Positions 1-5,301 of a stretch of 8,329 nt of DNA are shown in pieces. Every line of letters starts with the position of its first letter. The first letter of the stretch is position 1. Made by a program: the position numbers and the translations under genes. The notes under the pieces were generated by a model that was not told the DNA's origin, did no database searches, and saw only the letters and a list, made by a program, of their open reading frames with translations. Origin of the DNA: Erysipelotrichaceae bacterium (lineage in GTDB: Bacteria; Bacillota_I; Bacilli_A; Erysipelotrichales; Coprobacillaceae); contig JAJQGQ010000312.1 of the NCBI GenBank assembly GCA_021200395.1, forward strand, positions 1-8,329. Reading direction: 5' to 3'.

Positions 1-174
1 ATATATGCCATCTTTTATTTTTTCTTCATCAAGATTAATATTATAAACATCAATATACTCTTCATCCATAAAATGCTCATTATTATTCATATATTCTACT
101 AAAGCAGGTTTCAATCCATCAGGTACAAGAAACAATGATTCAAAAACATTAAACGTATAATCATATCTTTCCAT
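1..174 (-). CDS. Partial unidentified protein, C-terminus off the left edge
   Basis: An open frame of 58 codons runs from an ATG at 174 to the window edge without a stop, beginning MERYDYTFNVFESLFLVPDG and continuing with an acidic, aromatic-rich stretch (around residues 28-50). I do not recognise the family. There is no signal peptide or membrane segment in the visible part. The ATG at 174 has only a poor purine run upstream, while a strong promoter and an AGGAGG lie further up (271-324). Between them a second frame starts with ATG at 238 (MDLEKVILNL) and stops at 161-163. Removing one T from the AACTTGC sequence near 210 would join the two frames into one plausible protein of at least 79 residues. 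The gene is therefore either frameshifted (pseudogene or sequencing error) or starts at 174. The coding direction is fairly secure; the start and identity are not. Confidence 0.5.
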   Translation of the reverse strand, partial: MERYDYTFNVFESLFLVPDGLKPALVEYMNNNEHFMDEEYIDVYNINLDEEKIKDGIY

Positions 175-270
175 AAATCTTTTTATATTCTCGCCATAAA
201 ATTTTATGCAAGTTTAAAATAACCTTTTCTAAATCCATAATCAAAACCTTTTATCCAACTTATATTATCT

Positions 271-276
271 CCTCCT
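271..276 (-). promoter_or_regulatory. Strong Shine-Dalgarno without a matching start codon
   Basis: AGGAGG is followed after 7 nt by ATA rather than ATG. The next usable starts are a TTG 12 nt away, which opens only a 5-codon frame (LDKRF), and the ATG at 238. The ATA frame would read ISWIKGFDYGFRKGYFKLA before a TAA. The site therefore belongs to the left-edge gene, but its native start looks lost or non-canonical. Confidence 0.45.
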
Positions 277-295
277 CTGTTTTCTTATTGCATAT

Positions 296-324
296 ATTAT
301 AACCGATAAATTTACAAAAAGCAA
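296..324 (-). promoter_or_regulatory. Sigma-A-type promoter for the left-edge gene
   Basis: TTGCTT (319-324) and a perfect TATAAT (296-301) are separated by exactly 17 bp on the minus strand. Transcription would start near 289, giving a short leader that contains the AGGAGG at 271-276. The promoter sits just downstream of the terminator of the hisS-aspS unit, so the left-edge gene is a separate transcription unit. Confidence 0.65.
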
Positions 325-340
325 TATATAATTGCAAGAA

Positions 341-363
341 GAAAGGTTAAGCATAGCTTAACC
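341..363 (-). terminator. Rho-independent terminator of the hisS-aspS-peptidase unit
   Basis: On the minus strand GGTTAAGC pairs perfectly with GCTTAACC (356-363 with 345-352) around a 3-nt loop, followed by a T-rich tail (TTTCTTCTT). The TAA stop of the peptidase gene (358-360) lies inside the 5' arm. The tail is interrupted by C residues, so efficiency may be moderate. Confidence 0.7.
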
Positions 364-1434
364 GATAATAATAATATCTTTTGTATAATGATTAAGAACT
401 TCACAACCATCTTTCGTAACAAGTACCAAATCTTCTACTCTCACACCAAAGTTATCTTGTAAATAAATACCTGGTTCAATAGAGAAAATCATACCTTCTT
501 GAACTTTCAAATCAAAAGCTTGTGAGACATCTCCCCATTCATGACATTCACGACCAATGAAATGGCCTAAACGATGATTGAAATTAGGTCCATAACCAGC
601 TTCACTAATAATATCTCTAGCTGTTTTATCAATATCACATAATCTAACACCTGGTTTAATCATAGCTTCAGCTGCTTCATTAGCTTGTCTTACCAAATTA
701 TAGACTTTCTTTTGTTCCTCTGAGATTTCTTTATAGAAAACTGTTCTTGTCATATCACTACAATAACCATGATAAATACCACCCATATCAATGACGATAC
801 TATCACCTGGTTTTAATGTAGAATCATCACAGCTATGATGGCCATCAGCCCCATTTGGACCATAGCCCACAATAGCTCCAAATGATAAACCATCACAACC
901 TAAATCATGATAGATTTGAGGAATATGAGCATCAACTTCTTTTTCTGTTAAGTTGCCCTTAGCACAAAGTTGAATCACTTGATCAATGGCTAAATCATTG
1001 AGGCGTGATGCTTCTCTCATTAAGCTTTGTTCCTCATCATCTTTAATCATACGAATATAATCAACACACTCTGATCCTATTTCATAGTGACAATGAGAGG
1101 CTATGTCCATAACTTTTAATAAGAATTTGGCTTCCCACTTCTTATCAATACCAACACATAAAGCATCATCTAGATAAGAAGCAACAATAGCAGCCCCATC
1201 TTGAGTATCATCATACCATACAATATCAATATCTAAAGTTTGATTTAGGAAGAATAATTTATTGAGGAATAAATGGTGGTGACCATTAATATCTAATAAT
1301 AAGACATACATTCTTTCTCCAGGCCAATTGTTGTAACCTAATAAATAATCTATTGAATATTGATCACTAATAATGAGATGATCGATACCTTTTATAGCCA
1401 TTTGATCTAAGACTTTTTCAATTCTTTTATTCAT
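358..1434 (-). CDS. M24-family metallopeptidase (Xaa-Pro aminopeptidase / dipeptidase)
   Basis: This is a 358-residue cytoplasmic peptidase of the creatinase/aminopeptidase P fold, the usual length for Firmicute proteins annotated PepQ or PepP-like. Residues about 1-125 form the creatinase-type N-terminal domain and 135-350 the pita-bread catalytic domain. All five expected metal ligands are visible: D216 in VIDMGG, D227 in SDMTRT, H291 in LGHFIG, E320 in IEPGIY and E334 in VRVEDL. H199/H200 fall in the usual substrate-proximal His region. Such enzymes release or split N-terminal residues before proline, using two Mn or Co ions. The His motif reads GHFIGRECHE instead of the commoner GHGIG, a variant that keeps the ligand. 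The ATG overlaps the aspS stop by 8 nt, with GAGGT about 8 nt upstream, so it is translationally coupled to aspS. PepQ, PepP and related M24 peptidases cannot be told apart from sequence alone. Confidence 0.9.
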   Translation of the reverse strand: MNKRIEKVLDQMAIKGIDHLIISDQYSIDYLLGYNNWPGERMYVLLLDINGHHHLFLNKLFFLNQTLDIDIVWYDDTQDGAAIVASYLDDALCVGIDKKWEAKFLLKVMDIASHCHYEIGSECVDYIRMIKDDEEQSLMREASRLNDLAIDQVIQLCAKGNLTEKEVDAHIPQIYHDLGCDGLSFGAIVGYGPNGADGHHSCDDSTLKPGDSIVIDMGGIYHGYCSDMTRTVFYKEISEEQKKVYNLVRQANEAAEAMIKPGVRLCDIDKTARDIISEAGYGPNFNHRLGHFIGRECHEWGDVSQAFDLKVQEGMIFSIEPGIYLQDNFGVRVEDLVLVTKDGCEVLNHYTKDIIIIG

Positions 1435-3178
1435 GATTTGTGACCTCGATTCCTAATTCTTCTAATTGCGCATCACTGACTGCAGTAGGTGCTTTACACA
1501 TTGGACATGTAGCACTTGTATTCTTAGGAAAGGCAATCACATCTCTAATAGAATCGCTGCCACAAAGTAACATCGCTAATCTATCTAACCCTAAAGCAAA
1601 ACCACCATGAGGAGGTGTTCCATATTGTAATCCTTCAACAAACCAGCCAAATTGACTATCAATACTTTCTTGTGTAAAACCTAAAGCTTTAAAAGCTCTT
1701 TCTTGAACTGATTGATCATAGATTCTTTGTGATCCCCCACCTAATTCATAACCATTAAGGACAATATCATAAGCATCTGCTAAGCAATGTTCAGGATCTG
1801 TTTCCATTTTATCAATGTCTTCGTCTTTTGGTTTTGTAAATGGGTGATGTTTAGCATAGTAACGCTTAGTTTCATCGTCATATTCAAACATTGGGAAATC
1901 AACAACCCATAAGAAATCAAATGTTGAAGGATCATAGAGTTTTAATTCTTTACCCAAATGATTTCTAATAGCTGCCAAGGCATCACAAACAACTTCATAT
2001 TTGACGTCACTGACAAATAAGAGTAGGTCATTTTCATGAGCATCCATAGCTGTTAATAATTGAGATAATTGTTCTTCATTAAAGAATTTTGCTATTGGAC
2101 CTTGTACCTTATCACTACCAACTTTTAACCATGCTAAACCTTTGGCTTTATATGTTTTCGCAAGATCAGTTAATTTGTCAATTTTCTTGCGAGAATAATT
2201 TGGTGCTTCACCTTTGACATTAATACCTTTAACATAGCCACCATTATCTAAAGCATTCTTAAAAACAGCAAAATCAACGTCATTTACAACTTCATTTAAA
2301 TTCACTAATTCTAAACCAAATCTTGTATCAGGTTTATCAATACCATATCTTTCCATAGCTTCATGCCATGTTAAACGAGGTAATGGTAATTTGATATCGA
2401 TGCCTTTCACATCTTTCATGAGTTTTTGAATCATACCTTCACCAATTTCTATAATTTGATCAGTAGACATAAAACTCATTTCCACATCAACTTGTGTAAA
2501 CTCTATTTGTCTATCAGCTCTTAAGTCTTCATCTCTAAAGCATCGTGCTATTTGATAATATCTTTCAAAACCAGAAACCATCAATAATTGTTTAAATAAT
2601 TGAGGTGATTGAGGTAAAGCATAGAATTCTCCTTTATGAACACGTGATGGAACTAAGAAGTCTCTTGCACCTTCTGGTGTTGATCTATTTAAATATGGTG
2701 TTTCAATATCAATGAAATCATGATTATCTAAATAGTCACGAATAGATCTTGTGATTTTATGTCTTGTCATGATATTTTGTTGCATAACTGGACGACGTAA
2801 ATCTAGATAACGATATTCCATACGTTTTTCTTCTAAGGCATCTGTTTCATCGGCAACGATAATTGGTGTTAATTTAGCAGTGTTGATAATTTCAAAGTCT
2901 TGAGCCTGGATTTCAATATCACCAGTAGGCATCTTAGGATTTTTAGAACTTCTTTCAACTACTGTTCCTTTAATATCCAAAATATATTCATTCTTAACTT
3001 CTCTTAATCTTTCATCAAAACTCTCATCAAAAATAATCTGAGTTAAACCATATCGATCTCTTAAATCAATAAAAACTAAAGCACCTAAATTTCTTTTTTT
3101 CGCAACCCAGCCAAGTAATTCAACCTGCTGACCGACATTTTCAATTCTTAATTCACCATTATTATGTGTTCTATTCAT
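1427..3178 (-). CDS. aspS: Aspartyl-tRNA synthetase
   Basis: This is a class IIb synthetase of bacterial type, 583 residues, that charges tRNA-Asp with aspartate. In order it has an OB-fold anticodon-binding domain (about 14-100), the catalytic core with motif 1 around 130-165, motif 2 at FRDEDLRADRQIEF (214-227), the bacterial GAD insertion (about 285-420), and motif 3 at GGFALGLDRLAML (525-537). Residue 31 is Leu (KKRNLGAL); established work on AspRS links Leu here with discriminating enzymes and His with non-discriminating ones, so this looks discriminating (inference). I chose the ATG at 3178 over the in-frame GTG at 3187 because the best Shine-Dalgarno (GAGGG) lies directly upstream of the ATG and would overlap the GTG. 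The start overlaps the hisS stop by 8 nt. An oddity is a CPMC pair (C558, C561) in the C-terminal tail. Expression should follow the T-box upstream of hisS. Confidence 0.97.
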   Translation of the reverse strand: MNRTHNNGELRIENVGQQVELLGWVAKKRNLGALVFIDLRDRYGLTQIIFDESFDERLREVKNEYILDIKGTVVERSSKNPKMPTGDIEIQAQDFEIINTAKLTPIIVADETDALEEKRMEYRYLDLRRPVMQQNIMTRHKITRSIRDYLDNHDFIDIETPYLNRSTPEGARDFLVPSRVHKGEFYALPQSPQLFKQLLMVSGFERYYQIARCFRDEDLRADRQIEFTQVDVEMSFMSTDQIIEIGEGMIQKLMKDVKGIDIKLPLPRLTWHEAMERYGIDKPDTRFGLELVNLNEVVNDVDFAVFKNALDNGGYVKGINVKGEAPNYSRKKIDKLTDLAKTYKAKGLAWLKVGSDKVQGPIAKFFNEEQLSQLLTAMDAHENDLLLFVSDVKYEVVCDALAAIRNHLGKELKLYDPSTFDFLWVVDFPMFEYDDETKRYYAKHHPFTKPKDEDIDKMETDPEHCLADAYDIVLNGYELGGGSQRIYDQSVQERAFKALGFTQESIDSQFGWFVEGLQYGTPPHGGFALGLDRLAMLLCGSDSIRDVIAFPKNTSATCPMCKAPTAVSDAQLEELGIEVTNHE

Positions 3179-4436
3179 ACAATTCACCCTCTATATAACT
3201 TACAACATCATCCAAAGCTACTTCAACTTGTTCTCTTGTCGTATTAGATTTAATATTCACAACCTTCTTATCCACTTCTTCATCACCTAAAATAATAGAA
3301 AACTTTGCATTAAAACGATCTGCAGACTTAAACTGTCCCTTTAAACCTCTACCCATATAATCCATATCACAAGTAAAACCTTGAGCTCTTAAAACAGTTA
3401 TCAATTGCATAGCCAAATCTCTAGCTTTATCACCTAAAGGCATCACATAAACATCAATACCTTCTTCATCATTATTATCATCACCCATAGCTATCATAAG
3501 TCTCTCTAGACCAAACGCAAAACCAACACCTGGTGCACTAGGTCCGCCAACTTCTTCAACAAGACCACTATATCTACCTCCACCACCAACAGTAGAACCA
3601 GCACCTAACTTAGGATCGTCCGAAATAACCTCAAATATCGTATGGGTATAATAATCCAAGCCTCTTACTAAATTCGTATCAATCACATAATCAATTTCTA
3701 AATCATCCAATAAAGCACAAACTTTATCAAAATGTGCCTTTGCTTTATCACTTAAATAATCAATAGTACGTGGTGCATCTTGCATCGCAGGATGATCTTT
3801 ATCAACTTTACAGTCTAATATTCTTAATGGATTTTTTTCATATCTTTCCTGACAATCATGACATAATTCATTTAATACAGGTTTAAAGTGTTGTTTTAAT
3901 GCTTCTCGATAAGCATCTCTAGACTCTTGATCACCTAATGAATTAATATGTAATGTAATATTTTTTAAACCTAATGATTGAACAATGGTAACAGCCATTA
4001 GCATACATTCCACATCAACATAAGGTGATTCTACACCAATCATTTCAACACCAAATTGATGAAATTGTCTTTGTCTACCATTTTGTGGTCTTTCATAACG
4101 AAACATAGGACCTAAATAATAAACTTTTTGTAATTTTTCAGGATATCCATACATCTTATTTTCAACATAAGCTCTAGCAATGCCTGCAGTTCCTTCAGGT
4201 CTTAAAGTAATAGATCTGCCCTTTTTATCATTGAATGTATACATTTCCTTAGAAACAACATCCGTTGTATCACCAACTGCACGATTAAACAATTCTGTAT
4301 GTTCAAATATTGGTGTTCTCATTTCCTTCACATTATAATTTGCACAAATAGTACGTAATAACTGTTCCATCTTTTGCCACTTTTCTGATTTATCGGGTAA
4401 AATATCAACAGTTCCTCTTGGGGCTTTATAGGCCAT
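3171..4436 (-). CDS. hisS: Histidyl-tRNA synthetase
   Basis: This is a class IIa synthetase, 421 residues, the normal length for bacterial HisRS. The N-terminus has PRGTVDILP (6-14), TLRPEGT (77-83) is the conserved core loop, and motif 2 lies at 111-131 (FRYERPQNGRQRQFHQ). An insertion domain around 150-240 carries the Firmicute-type pattern LCHDC and NPLRILDCK. The histidine-specific HisA motif is LVRGLDYYT (257-265), and motif 3 is GVGFAFGLERL (303-313). The anticodon-binding domain fills about 327-421. The ATG at 4436 has a perfect spacing from AAAGGAGG (7 nt). It is the first gene of the T-box-controlled unit hisS-aspS-peptidase, and its last codons contain the ribosome binding site and start of aspS. 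No missing key residue is visible. Confidence 0.97.
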   Translation of the reverse strand: MAYKAPRGTVDILPDKSEKWQKMEQLLRTICANYNVKEMRTPIFEHTELFNRAVGDTTDVVSKEMYTFNDKKGRSITLRPEGTAGIARAYVENKMYGYPEKLQKVYYLGPMFRYERPQNGRQRQFHQFGVEMIGVESPYVDVECMLMAVTIVQSLGLKNITLHINSLGDQESRDAYREALKQHFKPVLNELCHDCQERYEKNPLRILDCKVDKDHPAMQDAPRTIDYLSDKAKAHFDKVCALLDDLEIDYVIDTNLVRGLDYYTHTIFEVISDDPKLGAGSTVGGGGRYSGLVEEVGGPSAPGVGFAFGLERLMIAMGDDNNDEEGIDVYVMPLGDKARDLAMQLITVLRAQGFTCDMDYMGRGLKGQFKSADRFNAKFSIILGDEEVDKKVVNIKSNTTREQVEVALDDVVSYIEGELYE

Positions 4437-4458
4437 AGTCTTTCCTCCTTTATAAAAT

Positions 4459-4483
4459 AAAAAAACGTCCCTGTCTAAGGACG
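4459..4483 (-). terminator. Regulated T-box terminator
   Basis: CGTCCT (4483-4478) pairs with GGGACG (4471-4466), one T-G wobble included, around a 6-nt loop and is followed by seven uninterrupted Ts. Its 5' arm and loop overlap CCTTAG, the 3' arm of the antiterminator, so the two structures exclude each other. Confidence 0.9.
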
Positions 4484-4655
4484 AATGATCGCGGTACCAC
4501 CTTAGTTTACGTTAATAACGTACACTCTCCATCTTAACGCAATGAACGGTTATTCTCATAACATTCTCCAAAGTGTCCCATAGTTTCCTTTCATTGTTTC
4601 CACCATCCACAATGTCTCTATCAAATTCCACTATTTAATCTTCTTCAACGAATAC
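4459..4655 (-). promoter_or_regulatory. T-box riboswitch leader of hisS-aspS
   Basis: The leader of about 200 nt carries the diagnostic T-box AAGGTGGTACCGCG (4490-4503). In Stem I, ATAGT pairs with ACTAT, and a distal hairpin CATTGT/ACAATG encloses the loop GGATGGTGGAA. A 6-bp stem III lies at 4508-4522 (TACGTT/AACGTA). The specifier region reads GGGACACTTTGGAG: aligned on the conserved TGGAG, GAC (Asp, 4577-4575) sits in the specifier position, with CAC (His, 4575-4573) overlapping it. The antiterminator pairs CTAAGG (4500-4505) with CCTTAG (4475-4480) and exposes TGGT to bind the NCCA end of uncharged tRNA. The competing terminator pairs CGTCCT with GGGACG (4466-4483) before seven Ts (4459-4465). 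Uncharged tRNA should allow readthrough into hisS, aspS and the peptidase gene. Confidence 0.95.
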
Positions 4656-4661
4656 AAACGC

Positions 4662-4690
4662 ATTATAAAATATAATATCATAAAATGCAA
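4662..4690 (-). promoter_or_regulatory. Promoter of the T-box/hisS-aspS unit
   Basis: TTGCAT (4685-4690) and a perfect TATAAT (4662-4667) are spaced by exactly 17 bp on the minus strand. The predicted start near 4655 fits the 5' base of T-box Stem I. The upstream terminator (4691-4719) abuts the -35 element, so hisS-aspS is insulated from rel-side transcription. Confidence 0.85.
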
Positions 4691-4719
4691 TAAAAAATAG
4701 GAGATTTTCATCTCCTATT
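4691..4719 (-). terminator. Strong rho-independent terminator
   Basis: A perfect 10-bp stem, AATAGGAGAT with ATCTCCTATT (4710-4719 with 4696-4705), encloses a GAAA tetraloop on the minus strand. It is followed by TTTT, giving six consecutive Ts with the end of the stem. It ends transcription coming from the small-ORF promoter near 5173-5201 and any readthrough from rel, just before the hisS promoter. Confidence 0.85.
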
Positions 4720-5022
4720 CTATCATCTAAAGAAGTAAAACTTCTATGCAACTTATTTATTATAAATTATTATCGAGAGAAATTTTCAATTATGTTTCTT
4801 TATTGCTGTTAATCATTCCTACCACTAATTTTATTAATTACTTTCTTCATACATATCATTGAAATGTTAACTCAGCTATCTTTCCTTTCTTTCTCAAGAT
4901 CTACCAAACTTCAATATCTAAGATGAACTTTATTGATATAATCACTACATGAATAATATCTTATCTATTGAACATGCGACTCTAAATTCAATTTGTTAAG
5001 CTTTTGACCTATATAAGGTCAC
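4720..5022 (-). other. Gene-free, stop-rich interval, possibly a decayed gene
   Basis: No intact frame is found on either strand. On the minus strand, the frame reached by dropping one C from the CCCCC run at 5033-5037 reads in short protein-like pieces such as GQKLNKLNLESHVQ and MKKVINKISGRND. These are broken by several TGA, TAG and TAA stops. With the intact promoter and ribosome binding site upstream and a terminator downstream, this looks like the corpse of a gene whose first 33 or so codons survive as the ORF at 5023-5130. It may equally be ordinary AT-rich untranslated sequence. I do not recognise any family. Confidence 0.3.
5005..5021. repeat. Short perfect hairpin after the small ORF
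   Basis: TGACCT and AGGTCA flank a 5-nt loop (ATATA), beginning one base after the stop codon of the 35-codon ORF. On the minus strand it is followed by AAAGC and not by Ts, so it is not a typical terminator. It could stabilise a short transcript or be chance. Confidence 0.4.
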
Positions 5023-5130
5023 TTATATGTTTGGGGGTAGAATATCTCGACTTAATCTAAAATCTTTTGGAAGATCAAGATTTTCTACCATCATAGGTCT
5101 TAGCATTTTATTATCCATTTTTACTTTCAT
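5023..5130 (-). CDS. Small ORF of 35 residues, unknown function (may be a gene remnant)
   Basis: The ORF begins MKVKMDNKMLRPMMVENLDL and ends RDILPPNI. It is basic at the start, has five methionines, and shows no signal peptide or membrane segment. Its translation start is excellent: AGGAGG (5139-5144) lies 8 nt before the ATG. Upstream lie an extended -10 promoter and a cre-like operator, and a strong terminator lies 300 nt downstream, so the surroundings look like a regulated gene. The stop follows a CCCCC run, a typical slip site, and one C fewer would continue the frame as LPQTYK before a TGA. The peptide is thus either a genuine small protein or the preserved head of a decayed, carbon-regulated gene. 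I do not recognise the sequence. In Bacillus, dtd (D-aminoacyl-tRNA deacylase) sits near this position, but nothing here resembles it. Confidence 0.4.
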   Translation of the reverse strand: MKVKMDNKMLRPMMVENLDLPKDFRLSRDILPPNI

Positions 5131-5172
5131 TTTTAAGACCTCCTTTCTTGTGTCTTCCTTTTCTTCATCTAT

Positions 5173-5201
5173 ATAATAGCATACTTTTTACAAAAATGAA
5201 A
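5173..5201 (-). promoter_or_regulatory. Extended -10 promoter of the small ORF
   Basis: TGCTATTAT (TG-N-TATTAT, -10 at 5173-5178) forms an extended -10 element. At 17 bp the -35 would be TTTCAT (5196-5201), a weak match. A weak -35 with a TGN motif is a usual arrangement for regulated Gram-positive promoters. The predicted start near 5166 leaves about 35 nt of leader before the ATG. Confidence 0.5.
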
Positions 5202-5212
5202 GCGTTTTCGTT
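5196..5212. promoter_or_regulatory. cre-like / LacI-family operator
   Basis: TGAAAGCGTTTTCG (5197-5210) matches 13 of 14 positions of the catabolite-responsive element TGWAANCGNTNWCA bound by CcpA; only the last A is G. The symmetric core is GAAA-N-CG-N-TTTC, and the half-sites extend to ATGAAAG/TTTTCGTT. It overlaps the -35 of the promoter at 5173-5201, a position that predicts repression. A local LacI-family sugar regulator with a similar operator is an alternative to CcpA. Confidence 0.6.
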
Positions 5213-5276
5213 TGCAAAATATGAAAATAAAATTTAATGTAAGCCCTTCCATTGAGAAAGAATATATAGTATAATT

Positions 5277-5301
5277 AAAAAGTGGGTGTGATGCCCACTT
5301 T
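5277..5301 (-). terminator. Rho-independent terminator of rel
   Basis: On the minus strand AAAGTGGG (5301-5294) pairs perfectly with CCCACTTT (5286-5279) around a 7-nt loop, followed by TTAATTAT. The last two bases of the rel TAA are part of the stem. The T tract is short (five Ts including the stem end), so some readthrough toward the small ORF is possible. Confidence 0.7.

Noticed and set aside
321..335. GCAAT/ATTGC mini-hairpin beside the left promoter
   Set aside because: The 5-bp stem overlaps the -35 and is short enough to be chance in AT-rich DNA.
3179..3187. GTG at 3187 as the aspS start
   Set aside because: It is in frame, but the GAGGG ribosome binding site overlaps it; the ATG at 3178 has proper spacing and gives the usual N-terminus.
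5005..5021. Hairpin after the small ORF as a terminator
   Set aside because: The 6-bp stem is followed by AAAGC on the transcribed strand instead of a T run; the real terminator is at 4691-4719.
5245..5276. Plus-strand TATAAT near 5269 as an antisense promoter into rel
   Set aside because: The nearby TTGAGA is only 12 bp away, and no good -35 stands at 16-18 bp, so a functional promoter is not supported.
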